DNA of 31,626 nt from Cytophagales bacterium (GTDB taxonomy: Bacteria > Bacteroidota > Bacteroidia > Cytophagales > Cyclobacteriaceae): NCBI GenBank assembly GCA_027317105.1, contig DAHVFH010000077.1, positions 1 to 31,626 on the forward strand, given 5' to 3'. Below, piece by piece: positions 7,506 to 16,762 of this stretch (position 1 is the first letter of the stretch; every line of letters begins with the position of its first letter). Position numbers and translations under genes: made by a program. The notes beneath the pieces are model-generated. The model saw nothing but the letters and a program-made list of their open reading frames with translations. It was not told where the DNA came from and made no database searches.

Positions 7506-7613
7506 CTATTGCCAATGAATTACTCGCTTGATTGCCATCTTGCCGTCCTTTTCTAAGCGATAAACAACTACATATGCTTTTTCAATTAAACTAATTAAAA
7601 CAGTAAATTCACG
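7506..7613 (-). pseudogene. Possible RelE/ParE-type toxin remnant
   Basis: In the 147-base gap a 35-codon open stretch on the minus strand reads REFTVLISLIEKAY followed by VVVYRLEKDGKMAIKRVIHWQ and a stop. It has no start codon and is preceded by in-frame stops. The end resembles the C-terminal strand pair of RelE/ParE-family toxins (YRIVYRIEKD...VIHxRQ), and the FTVLIS start looks like a toxin N-terminus, as if the middle had been deleted. The match is by eye over a short stretch, so chance is possible. Confidence 0.3.
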
Positions 7614-7636
7614 TTACTATTTCTTAAAAACATAAA

Positions 7637-8785
7637 ATGCTCTCCATTCAACGTAAAAAATTCTCGCTTCCCAAGGACGTCACTTATCTCAATTGTGCCT
7701 ACATGTCTCCATTGTTAAAAGAGGTAGAAAATAAAGGCATTGAAGGAATTAAATTAAAGAAGAACCCTTTTTTGTTGTCTCCGTCCAGCTTCTTTGAAGA
7801 CAGCCAAAAATTGCGGTTGGAGTTTGCCAAGCTGATAAACATCCGGGATCCTAGTCGTATTGCTATCATCCCCTCCGCTTCTTATGGTTTGGCAGTGGTA
7901 GCCGCGAATGCAAGGATGAATCGAGCGCACAAGATGGTTGTTGCGGGTGAGCAATTTCCAAGCAATGTCTATCCCTGGATGAGGTTAAGTGCGGAAAGTG
8001 GTGCAACGCTAAAAACAGTTTCTCCCTTTGCAGATTTGAAGGATCGGGGAAAAATCTGGAATCAGAGAATCCTTGAGGCCATAGATAAGAGCACAAAACT
8101 CGTTGCCCTGGGCCATGTTCACTGGGCCGATGGAACAAAATTCGATTTACTAGAAATTAGAAAAAGGACAAAAGAGGTTGGTGCCTTGCTAGTCATTGAT
8201 GGCACACAAAGTGTAGGCGCGTTGCCTTTTGATACAAGCAAGATACAGCCGGACGCATTAATTTGTGGAGGTTATAAATGGTTGATGGGACCCTATTCCA
8301 TCGGAATGGCCTATTTTGGAGATTATTTTGAAGATGGAAAGCCGATCGAAGAAAATTGGATAAATAGAAAGTTCAGTGAGGATTTTACAAGCCTGGTCAA
8401 TTATCAAGATGAATATCAACCAGGGGCATTGCGCTATGACGTGGGGGAACGAAGTAATTTCATTCTTGTGCCGATGATGACCGCTGCCTTAAAACAGATT
8501 AACCAATGGAAACCAGAAAATATCCAGGGCTATTGTGCCTCGATTTCTGAGAAGGCTATTCAAAAGTTAATCCATGCCGGATTTTGGATTGAAGATCATG
8601 ACTTTAGAGGCCATCACCTGTTTGGTGTACGCTTGCCCAGTGGCCTTGATTTAGAAAAGATAAAATCGAGGTTAAAAAAAAATAAAATTTCGGTTTCTTT
8701 TCGGGGAAATTCAATACGGGTAGCCCCGCATGTTTACAATTCTGAAGATGATTTAACCAAATTAGTGAAGGTGCTTACCGCTTAG
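7637..8785 (+). CDS. Class V aminotransferase-fold PLP-dependent enzyme
   Basis: 382 residues. This is a pyridoxal-phosphate enzyme of the aminotransferase class V/cysteine desulfurase superfamily. PLP-binding features are visible: the VIDGTQSVGALPFD segment with D188 and Q191, and the Schiff-base lysine K214 in ICGGYKWLMGP. The N-terminus has the family's short leading strand YLNCAYMSPL. There is no obvious active-site cysteine loop of the IscS/SufS type, so it is more likely an aminotransferase or kynureninase/isopenicillin epimerase-like enzyme. The substrate is unknown. It lies downstream of the UbiA-like gene in the same direction, but a 147-base gap makes co-transcription uncertain. It also precedes the dipeptidase gene by 71 bases. 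Confidence 0.85.
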   Translation: MLSIQRKKFSLPKDVTYLNCAYMSPLLKEVENKGIEGIKLKKNPFLLSPSSFFEDSQKLRLEFAKLINIRDPSRIAIIPSASYGLAVVAANARMNRAHKMVVAGEQFPSNVYPWMRLSAESGATLKTVSPFADLKDRGKIWNQRILEAIDKSTKLVALGHVHWADGTKFDLLEIRKRTKEVGALLVIDGTQSVGALPFDTSKIQPDALICGGYKWLMGPYSIGMAYFGDYFEDGKPIEENWINRKFSEDFTSLVNYQDEYQPGALRYDVGERSNFILVPMMTAALKQINQWKPENIQGYCASISEKAIQKLIHAGFWIEDHDFRGHHLFGVRLPSGLDLEKIKSRLKKNKISVSFRGNSIRVAPHVYNSEDDLTKLVKVLTA

Positions 8786-8856
8786 TCCTTGATTGGTAAA
8801 TTTTTAAAAACCTTTTCATGTTTAACTATTATATTTAACCGAACAAACCTCCCCCT

Positions 8857-10092
8857 ATGTCTATCCGCATTTTCATTTCTATGATGGTTTTGGCTTTTCT
8901 GATAAGTTCATGTGCGGAAAAGCCTCCTGTCAATCGAATGACGGATGAGGAGTTACGGTCATATGCAAATGACCTTTGCCATAAATTTATTATTATGGAT
9001 GGCCATGTTGATCTTCCGGAAAGATTGAAGGGAATAAAATTCACTCCCGACAGTATCAATACGGTGGTGTCCACTAAAAATGGCGACTTTGATTTTGAAC
9101 GGGCAAAGAAGGGCGGACTTAGTGCTCCGTTCATGTCCATCTATATTCCTTCTTCTTATCAGAAAAAGCCTGACAACGGAAAATCACTTGCTGATTCGTT
9201 GATAAATTGGGTTGACCTGATCACCGAAAAATTGCCCGAAAAGTTTGCGCTCGCTAAAACCCCATCGGAAGTCGAAACAAATTTTAAGGCAGGCAAAATT
9301 TCGTTACCTAAAGGTATGGAGAACGGAGCTCCGATCGGAAATGATTTGAAGAACGTAAAATATTTTTACGATCGTGGTGTGCGCTACATCACCCTTACTC
9401 ACAGCAAGAACAATCAAATATGCGACTCTTCCGGTGACACCACAAAATGGAATGGCCTCAGTCCGTTTGGTAAGGAAGTAGTAAAGGAAATGAACCGTGT
9501 TGGCATTATGATCGACATTTCTCACGTAGATGATAGCACCTTTTATCAGGTAATGAAGCTCACCAAAGCGCCTTGTATTGCCTCGCATTCGTCTTGCCGA
9601 TATTTTGCGCCCACGGTGAGGCGCGACATGACCGATGATATGATCAAAAAATTAGGCGAGAACGATGGTGTAATTGCCGTGAATTTTTACACTGCATTTG
9701 TCGATTCAGTAGTAGCCAATTACATGGCCAAATCCAGAGAAGCAATTAAACACATTCTTGCAGAGGAGAAATTAAAACCACGTGATAGTGCAGCCCTACG
9801 GCTAATTGCTGAATACAGAAAAGAGAATCCAATACCCGTGGTTAAGATCGAAAAGATAGCAGACCACATCGATCACATTGTTCATTTAATTGGAATAGAC
9901 CACGTAGCTTTTGGTTCTGATTTCGATGGTGTTGACGAAATGCTGCCCAAGGGACTGGAGGACGTTTCAAAATACCCTGACTTAATTTATCATTTGCTTA
10001 AACGAGGGTATACAGAAAGTGATATAGAAAAAATATGCTACAAAAATATATGGCGGGTTTGGAGCAAAGTAGAAGAACTATCCTTGCATTGA
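8857..10092 (+). CDS. Membrane dipeptidase (peptidase family M19), lipoprotein
   Basis: 411 residues. It begins with a lipoprotein signal (lipobox LISSC, C19), so it is exported and lipid-anchored. It is a zinc metallopeptidase of the renal dipeptidase family, expected to hydrolyse dipeptides, possibly including D-amino-acid-containing ones. The first metal site is H50-x-D52 in MDGHVDLPERL. Later conserved blocks are RYITLTHSKNN, the second-site ISHVDD, the substrate-contacting ASHSSCR and the C-terminal AFGSDFDGVD. Length agrees with the family. A dipeptidase next to a large secreted protease suggests protein or peptide scavenging, which is inference from proximity only. Confidence 0.9.
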   Translation: MSIRIFISMMVLAFLISSCAEKPPVNRMTDEELRSYANDLCHKFIIMDGHVDLPERLKGIKFTPDSINTVVSTKNGDFDFERAKKGGLSAPFMSIYIPSSYQKKPDNGKSLADSLINWVDLITEKLPEKFALAKTPSEVETNFKAGKISLPKGMENGAPIGNDLKNVKYFYDRGVRYITLTHSKNNQICDSSGDTTKWNGLSPFGKEVVKEMNRVGIMIDISHVDDSTFYQVMKLTKAPCIASHSSCRYFAPTVRRDMTDDMIKKLGENDGVIAVNFYTAFVDSVVANYMAKSREAIKHILAEEKLKPRDSAALRLIAEYRKENPIPVVKIEKIADHIDHIVHLIGIDHVAFGSDFDGVDEMLPKGLEDVSKYPDLIYHLLKRGYTESDIEKICYKNIWRVWSKVEELSLH

Positions 10093-10177
10093 AATAAGGA
10101 CATCAAATTTTATCTTCTAATACATTGAGAAAGATTTTTACTGATTGAGCGATCAATTTATACTTAATTATAAACAC

Positions 10178-13100
10178 ATGAGAATTACTTTATTTCTACT
10201 TCTAACGGTATTTACCATTGATGGGATGGCGCAAAAAAAGGCTCAAGAAGTGTTTAAAATGCCACTCCATGCCAACTATTCCCGAGGTAGGGCTTTAGTA
10301 AAGGTGCGAAATGACTATAAGGAGGAAGTTGCGAATCTTTCGGGTAGCGTGGCTACCCGGGTAAAGAATGTTGCCATTGGCAAAGTCACGCCAATGGTAA
10401 AACAGGAGATTCAAAAAAGTGCTCAGTCGAGTGGGAGGTTACAAAATCCAATGATCGATATTTCCAAATACTATTCATTGAGTTTTGATCCAAATGAGGA
10501 TGTAGAAAAATATATAAACCAACTTTATGCTACAGGATATTTTGAGATTGTAGAACCGGAATACCGGTATAAAATTGATGTCATACCCAATGATCCTTCC
10601 ATTAGCTCACAATATTATCTAAATCTGATTAAAGCGTTTGATGCCTGGGATATCACGCAAGGTGATACTTCCGTGGTGATTGCCATAGTTGACACAGGGG
10701 GCAACCTTTCTCACCCTGACCTTATGCCAAACCTTTACCGGAATTGGAGTGAATATCCGCCTAATGGTATAGATGATGATAACAATGGCTACATAGACGA
10801 TTATCAGGGCTGGGATTTTATTGGGAGTGATACCTTAAATGCCAATAATCCAAATTTTGTAGGAGACAATAATCCATCCCTAACGCCAGTGCCAGCTCAG
10901 ACTGACGTTCAGGATTTGGGACACGGAACCTGGGTGGCAGGCTGTGCTAGCGCGGCCACCAACAACGGAAAGGGAATTGCAGGTGTAGGCTACAAGACAA
11001 GGTTGCTGTTCACTAAACATTCAGCAGATAATCAAAAACCAACAGATGGATCAGAGTATAACGTGTACAATGGCATGCTCTACGCGGCCTATTTTAACCA
11101 AAACCATTCTGAGAAAATCAGAATGATAATTAATTGTTCATTTGGTGGAACGGGTTCGAGCCAAATAATCCAAGACATTATTAATCATATTGTCTTCGAC
11201 AGAAATTGCCTAATAGTGGCATCGGCAGGGAATAGTCATACATCGGCAAATAGCTACCCTGCCGCCTATGATAATGTTATTTCTGTAGCTGCAACTGATC
11301 AAAAAGATGTAAGGGCATCGTTCAGTAATTTTGGAAACACGGTTGATATTTCGGCTCCCGGAGTTAACATATTTACCACGCAATATGACAGTTCATATAC
11401 GCCAAGTAACGGAACAGTGAGCGGCACTTCTTTCTCCGCACCCATTACTTCGGGTGCAGCGGCATTGGTTTGGGCAGCCAACCCAACATTTACAGCAACT
11501 CAAGTTGGCGAACAAATAAGAGTAAGCGCTGATGCTTCCGCGCTTTATACCGCTAACCCAAACAGCCTAAATCAGCTGGGTGTAGGCCGATTAGATATCA
11601 CACGTGCCTTGACGCTGTCATTGCCTTCCATTAGGGCTTCAAATCCAAAATTGGTTAACCAAAATGGATTTGCTCCTGTGCCTGGAGACAACGCTTTTTT
11701 GTCCTTCGACTTCACCAATTATTTGAAAAGCACTTCTGGAGGAATACAAATTTCTATATCAACAAAATCTACTGCGGTCAGCCTGTCTAATAGCACTATT
11801 TCACCAGGAATCATCAATGGAGGCGCTACAATTTCAAATAAACTTACTCCCTTTAAATTGACCATAAGTGCAAATGCGCCTCAAAATACCTTGGTTAATT
11901 TATTAATTACGTATTCGGATGGTGCCTATTCCGATTATCAATATGCCAGTTTCTATGTAAACCCATCGTTTATTGATGTAAATGCCAATCAGGTAAGCAC
12001 CACAATGACAAGCATTGGCAGAATTGGTTTTCTTGATACGCAAGATGCAACACGAGCTCAGGGACAAGGATTTATTTTTAATCAGAATCCACTACTGTAT
12101 GAAATGGGTTTGATTATGGGAACTGATTCCGTCAATTTGTACAACAATGTTCGGGGTACCAATGGTGGATTTGACCAAAACTTTTCTTCAACTATACCCA
12201 TCAAGCAAATTGTTCCGGGTGCACGATCCTATTCTGAAATTTTTGGAGAGTTTTCAAATTCTGTCACACCAACTCAACAAGCCGTGGTGGTAGATTACCG
12301 AAGCCTTGTCTGGACCGATTCGGTTTACTCCAAATTTGTGATCTTAGAGTATCAAATAAAAAACCCTACGGCTAATGCGTTGAACAATTTTTACTTTGGA
12401 ATCTTTTCAGATTGGGATATTACGACCAATGGTCAAAATGATGCTGCAGCTTGGGATAACACCAACCATTTAGGATACGTTTATCCAGCTCAATCGGCAG
12501 CGAAACCTTATGCCGGCATTCAATTGTTAACAGGCTCTCCCGCTTATTACGCCATTGAAAATGACAATACCATTCCTGGTAATCCATTAGGTATTTATAA
12601 TGGATTCTCCAAAACAAAAAAAATCAAAACGATCTCCGCGGCTATCGGAAGCGGACGAGAAGTGTTACAAGCTGGGGTTGGTACGCAAACACCAAATGGA
12701 ACTGATGTTAGCCATGTGGTTTCCGCGGGGCCAATGAATATTGCAGCAGGCCAGACGGTCACTGTTGCTTTTGCTTTGCATGCGGCCGCCAATCTTAGTG
12801 CGCTGCAACATTCTGCCCGCTATGCAGACTCCGTTTACAACTTTACCTTAAAGGCAATAAAACCCGTTGGCGATTCGGTAGCTACGTGTTATCAATCAAC
12901 GGCAACATTAAATGCAAGTGGCCCTTCAACGATTAAATGGTACAACACCTTTACCGGTGGACAATCTTTCTTTACGGGAAACCAATTCACCACAGGCAAA
13001 CTTCTTAACGATACGGCCTTTTATGTTTCTAATGCGGAGAAACCCTATGAAAGCGTTCGCACACCTGTGAAGGCAACGGTTTTGGCAAACCCAAAGATTT

Positions 13101-13816
13101 TTTTTTCGGGATCGACCACGCTTTGCCAAGGGGATACGGTCAAGCTTTATGTGGCCCCAGCTGATTCTACTTTGTGGAGTGATGGAGAGAAAACGAATAC
13201 TATTAATGTAAGTTCAGCCGGTAAGTATTCAGTACGTGTGAAGAATAATATGTTAAGCTGTTTTTCAAAATCCGATACAATCAAAGTTTTGGTTAATCTT
13301 CGGCCTAGCGCTAATTTTTCAACATCTTCAGGCGATTTAAAAGTTTACACCCCAATTATTTTTACGGATCAAAGCACCGATGCAGCAACCTGGTTTTGGA
13401 ATTTTGGTGACGGACAGACTAGCACGATTCAAAATCCTACCCACAGCTATACGGTGATAAAAGACTATACCGTCAAACTGAGTGTAACCGCTTTGGATGG
13501 ATGTGCTGACACCAAGTCAACTTCAATCTCAGTCATTACAGGAATTGAAGAGTTGGCAACCAGTGGCGTTGAAATATTTCCTAACCCAGTGAATAATCAA
13601 GGATTAAAAATCATTATTGATTATAAAAATTTAGATCAGGCAAGCATCAGCTTAACCAATTCGTTGGGTCAAGTGGTGCTTAATCAGGATATATCTAATT
13701 CAGGAACGCACGTGGAAATCTCCATCCCTACCGCTGAATTTTCAGCTGGACTCTATATCATTCGGTTGAAAGTGGGAGAAAAAATCGTAGCAAAAAAAGT
13801 GATAAAAAGCTTCTAG
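10178..13816 (+). CDS. Secreted subtilisin-like protease (S8) with PKD and T9SS sorting domain
   Basis: 1212 residues from ATG 10178; the upstream TTG at 10145 would put 11 polar residues before the signal peptide. The signal peptide is MRITLFLLLTVFTIDGMAQ. An N-terminal prodomain-like region is followed by the S8 catalytic domain: D172 in AIVDTGG, H249 in DLGHGTWVAG, N352 in ASAGNSH and S418 in SGTSFSAP. An acidic insertion around 197-210 (NGIDDDNNGYIDD) looks calcium-binding. After a large beta-rich middle come Ig-like modules, a PKD domain (WFWNFGDGQTS, about residues 1045-1125) and a type A T9SS C-terminal sorting domain from about 1131 (VEIFPNPV...GLYIIRL). It is expected to be exported through the type IX system and released or anchored at the surface. 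Confidence 0.95.
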   Translation: MRITLFLLLTVFTIDGMAQKKAQEVFKMPLHANYSRGRALVKVRNDYKEEVANLSGSVATRVKNVAIGKVTPMVKQEIQKSAQSSGRLQNPMIDISKYYSLSFDPNEDVEKYINQLYATGYFEIVEPEYRYKIDVIPNDPSISSQYYLNLIKAFDAWDITQGDTSVVIAIVDTGGNLSHPDLMPNLYRNWSEYPPNGIDDDNNGYIDDYQGWDFIGSDTLNANNPNFVGDNNPSLTPVPAQTDVQDLGHGTWVAGCASAATNNGKGIAGVGYKTRLLFTKHSADNQKPTDGSEYNVYNGMLYAAYFNQNHSEKIRMIINCSFGGTGSSQIIQDIINHIVFDRNCLIVASAGNSHTSANSYPAAYDNVISVAATDQKDVRASFSNFGNTVDISAPGVNIFTTQYDSSYTPSNGTVSGTSFSAPITSGAAALVWAANPTFTATQVGEQIRVSADASALYTANPNSLNQLGVGRLDITRALTLSLPSIRASNPKLVNQNGFAPVPGDNAFLSFDFTNYLKSTSGGIQISISTKSTAVSLSNSTISPGIINGGATISNKLTPFKLTISANAPQNTLVNLLITYSDGAYSDYQYASFYVNPSFIDVNANQVSTTMTSIGRIGFLDTQDATRAQGQGFIFNQNPLLYEMGLIMGTDSVNLYNNVRGTNGGFDQNFSSTIPIKQIVPGARSYSEIFGEFSNSVTPTQQAVVVDYRSLVWTDSVYSKFVILEYQIKNPTANALNNFYFGIFSDWDITTNGQNDAAAWDNTNHLGYVYPAQSAAKPYAGIQLLTGSPAYYAIENDNTIPGNPLGIYNGFSKTKKIKTISAAIGSGREVLQAGVGTQTPNGTDVSHVVSAGPMNIAAGQTVTVAFALHAAANLSALQHSARYADSVYNFTLKAIKPVGDSVATCYQSTATLNASGPSTIKWYNTFTGGQSFFTGNQFTTGKLLNDTAFYVSNAEKPYESVRTPVKATVLANPKIFFSGSTTLCQGDTVKLYVAPADSTLWSDGEKTNTINVSSAGKYSVRVKNNMLSCFSKSDTIKVLVNLRPSANFSTSSGDLKVYTPIIFTDQSTDAATWFWNFGDGQTSTIQNPTHSYTVIKDYTVKLSVTALDGCADTKSTSISVITGIEELATSGVEIFPNPVNNQGLKIIIDYKNLDQASISLTNSLGQVVLNQDISNSGTHVEISIPTAEFSAGLYIIRLKVGEKIVAKKVIKSF

Positions 13817-13835
13817 CCAACAGGGCATTAGTCTA

Positions 13836-13864
13836 TTTGAAAAAGCCGCGGGATTTTTTTCAAA
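13836..13864 (+). terminator. Candidate terminator after the subtilase gene
   Basis: TTTGAAAAA (13836-13844) and TTTTTCAAA (13856-13864) form a perfect 9-bp inverted repeat around an 11-base GC-rich loop, with a seven-T run forming part of the 3' arm. It lies 20 bases after the subtilase stop and before the carB promoter region. The stem is AT-rich, so strength is uncertain. Confidence 0.4.
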
Positions 13865-13904
13865 AATAAAAGGGCCAAATCCTTAATTCCTGAAATTCCC
13901 GATA

Positions 13905-13912
13905 TATTTTTG
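13905..13912 (+). promoter_or_regulatory. -7 element (TATTTTTG) for carB
   Basis: TATTTTTG matches TAnnTTTG 24 bases before the carB ATG at 13937. A TTA lies 19 bases upstream where the -33 TTG is expected. The motif overlaps the spurious in-frame TTG at 13910, which argues against that upstream start. Confidence 0.5.
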
Positions 13913-13936
13913 CCAAATTTATCCAGCACAAACTCT

Positions 13937-16753
13937 ATGCCACGCGACAGAAGTATTCGTTCCGTTCTAATTATCGGTAGTGGTCCCATCGTAATTGGTC
14001 AAGCTTGCGAATTTGATTACGCAGGTTCACAAGCCTCGCGTTCGCTCCGCGAGGAGGGTATCGAAGTGACACTCATCAATTCAAACCCGGCCACCATTAT
14101 GACTGACAAGGTGACAGCCGACAATGTGTACTTGTTGCCCTTGGAAAAAAAATATATCCGGCAAATTTTAGAGGAACATAATATCGATGCCGTGTTACCC
14201 ACAATGGGGGGACAAACGGCACTTAACTTATGCATCGAATGCGATAAGGCTGGAATATGGGAACATTATGGTGTGCGGATTATTGGGGTGGACATCAATG
14301 CGATCGAAACTACTGAAAACCGGGAGAAATTCAGATTGAAAATGAATGAGTTGGGTGTTGGCGTTTGCAAAGGCTCAACTGCGACTTCGTTTTTGGAAGG
14401 CAAAGAAATTGCACAGGAAATCGGATTCCCCTTGGTGATACGACCTTCGTATACGCTGGGCGGTACCGGAGGAGGCTTCGTAGAAAAACCGGAAGATTTT
14501 GATGCGGCACTTAACCGCGGCCTTCATGCCTCACCGATCCACGAGGTTTTGGTCGAGCAGAGCATCATGGGCTGGAAGGAGTATGAGTTGGAGTTGCTGC
14601 GAGACGCCATTGGCAATGTGATTATCATTTGTTCGATAGAAAACTTTGATCCCATGGGGATTCACACGGGCGATTCAATCACGGTGGCTCCTGCGATGAC
14701 GTTACCAGATACCGTTTATCAACACATGCGTGACCTTGCCATCCAGATGATGAATGGCATTGGAAAATTTGCGGGCGGTTGCAATGTTCAATTTTCAGTC
14801 AACCCCGGCAATGATGATGAAATAATTGGTATTGAAATCAATCCGAGAGTTTCTCGCTCTTCTGCTTTGGCATCAAAGGCTACTGGCTACCCGATCGCAA
14901 AAATAGCTGCGAAACTGGCCATTGGCTATCACCTTGATGAGTTGAAAAACGCAATAACGGGAACAACAACAGCCTATTTTGAACCGGCTTTAGATTACGT
15001 TATTGTAAAGATCCCACGTTGGAATTTTGATAAGTTTCAGGGCGCTGACCGCAAGCTGGGATTACAGATGAAATCCGTGGGTGAAGTGATGGGCATCGGC
15101 AGAAATTTTCAGGAAGCCTTGCAGAAGGCATGTCAAAGTTTAGAGATAAGGAGAAATGGGCTTGGCGCTGATGGTAAGGAGTTGACCAAGCAAGCCGACC
15201 TGCTGTACAGCTTGGAACATCCTTCTTGGAATCGTCTCTTCCATATCTATGATGCAATGAAGTTGGGTATTTCCATGAAGACCATTGTTAAACTTACTAA
15301 AATTGACAAATGGTTTTTAGACCAAATCGAAGAGCTTATCAATCTTGAAAAGGAAATCTCTAAATTTAAATTGGAGACAATTCCGGCATCGCTCATGCGC
15401 ACAGCAAAAGAAAAAGGATATGCTGATCGCCAGATTGCCCACTTGCTTGACTGCCTTGAGAGTGAGGTGCACAAGAAGCGAAAGGAAATGAATATCAATC
15501 GTGTGTATAAATTGGTGGATACCTGCGCGGCTGAGTTTGAGGCAAAGACCCCTTACTATTATTCAGCATTTGATAGTGAAAATGAGTCAGTCGTTAGCAG
15601 CAAAAAGAAGGTTGTTGTCCTTGGTTCAGGGCCTAATCGCATAGGCCAGGGTATAGAATTCGATTATTCCTGTGTGCACGGTGTGCTTGCTGCAAAAGAA
15701 TGTGGATATGAAACCATCATGATCAATTGTAACCCCGAAACGGTCTCTACTGATTTTGATATTGCCGACAAACTTTATTTTGAACCCGTATTTTGGGAAC
15801 ACATCTGGGATATTATCCAACATGAAAAACCAGAAGGTGTTATCGTTCAATTGGGTGGACAAACGGCTCTTAAGCTGGCCGAGAAATTAAGTAAGAATGG
15901 AATAAAAATTATTGGCACCTCGTTTGAGGCACTTGATCTGGCAGAAGACCGTGGAAGTTTTTCAACGCTGCTGAAGGAGATGAATATTCCTTATCCTGAA
16001 TTTGGTGTGGCGACTAATGCGGATGAAGCTATCGAAGTAAGCAAAACGATTGGTTTCCCACTGCTGGTTCGACCCTCGTACGTGCTGGGTGGACAAAGCA
16101 TGAAAATTGTGATTAATGAAAAAGAATTAGAGAACCATATTCTTGATATTTGGAAACACCTTCCGGAAAACAAGGTGTTGCTCGACCATTTTCTTGACGG
16201 GGCAATCGAAGCAGAGGCTGATGCAATTTGCGATGGCGAAGATGTTTACATCATTGGCATTATGCAGCACATTGAACCGGCCGGTATTCATTCGGGCGAC
16301 AGCTATGCTGTTCTCCCACCATATAATTTGGGGGATCTTGTTATAAAGCAAATTGAAAATTATACCAAGCGAATTGCGGTTGCGCTGAAAACTGTTGGTC
16401 TGATCAATATTCAGTTTGCCATAAAGAATGATAAGGTTTATATCATTGAAGCCAACCCACGAGCATCCCGGACGGTTCCTTTTATTTGTAAGGCATACGA
16501 TGAGCCTTACGTAAACTATGCCACGAAAGTGATGTTGGGGGAAAAGAAGGTGAAGGATTTTAATTTCAAACCCACTAAAAAGGGATATGCCATTAAAGTA
16601 CCTGTCTTTTCATTTAGCAAGTTCCCTGAAGTAAATAAAGAACTTGGCCCCGAAATGAAATCCACAGGCGAGGCAATTTATTTCATTGATGATTTAATGG
16701 ATGATTACTTCATGGACATTTATTCAGAAAGGAATTTGTATTTGAGCCGATAA
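13937..16753 (+). CDS. carB: Carbamoyl-phosphate synthase large subunit
   Basis: 938 residues from ATG 13937. It makes carbamoyl phosphate from bicarbonate, ammonia (channelled from the CarA glutaminase) and two ATP, for pyrimidine and arginine synthesis. Two homologous ATP-grasp halves are evident: the first opens with VLIIGSGPIVIGQACEFDYAG and contains RPSYTLGGTGGG; the second opens with VVVLGSGPNRIGQGIEFDYS and contains RPSYVLGGQSM. The protein stops right after the second synthetase half (GEAIYFIDDL...YLSR). It therefore lacks the ~130-residue C-terminal allosteric MGS domain of the ~1073-residue E. coli enzyme. The end is clean, so this looks like a natural short form rather than damage. 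carA is not in the window. Confidence 0.96.
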   Translation: MPRDRSIRSVLIIGSGPIVIGQACEFDYAGSQASRSLREEGIEVTLINSNPATIMTDKVTADNVYLLPLEKKYIRQILEEHNIDAVLPTMGGQTALNLCIECDKAGIWEHYGVRIIGVDINAIETTENREKFRLKMNELGVGVCKGSTATSFLEGKEIAQEIGFPLVIRPSYTLGGTGGGFVEKPEDFDAALNRGLHASPIHEVLVEQSIMGWKEYELELLRDAIGNVIIICSIENFDPMGIHTGDSITVAPAMTLPDTVYQHMRDLAIQMMNGIGKFAGGCNVQFSVNPGNDDEIIGIEINPRVSRSSALASKATGYPIAKIAAKLAIGYHLDELKNAITGTTTAYFEPALDYVIVKIPRWNFDKFQGADRKLGLQMKSVGEVMGIGRNFQEALQKACQSLEIRRNGLGADGKELTKQADLLYSLEHPSWNRLFHIYDAMKLGISMKTIVKLTKIDKWFLDQIEELINLEKEISKFKLETIPASLMRTAKEKGYADRQIAHLLDCLESEVHKKRKEMNINRVYKLVDTCAAEFEAKTPYYYSAFDSENESVVSSKKKVVVLGSGPNRIGQGIEFDYSCVHGVLAAKECGYETIMINCNPETVSTDFDIADKLYFEPVFWEHIWDIIQHEKPEGVIVQLGGQTALKLAEKLSKNGIKIIGTSFEALDLAEDRGSFSTLLKEMNIPYPEFGVATNADEAIEVSKTIGFPLLVRPSYVLGGQSMKIVINEKELENHILDIWKHLPENKVLLDHFLDGAIEAEADAICDGEDVYIIGIMQHIEPAGIHSGDSYAVLPPYNLGDLVIKQIENYTKRIAVALKTVGLINIQFAIKNDKVYIIEANPRASRTVPFICKAYDEPYVNYATKVMLGEKKVKDFNFKPTKKGYAIKVPVFSFSKFPEVNKELGPEMKSTGEAIYFIDDLMDDYFMDIYSERNLYLSR

Positions 16754-16762
16754 CTTCGTGTA

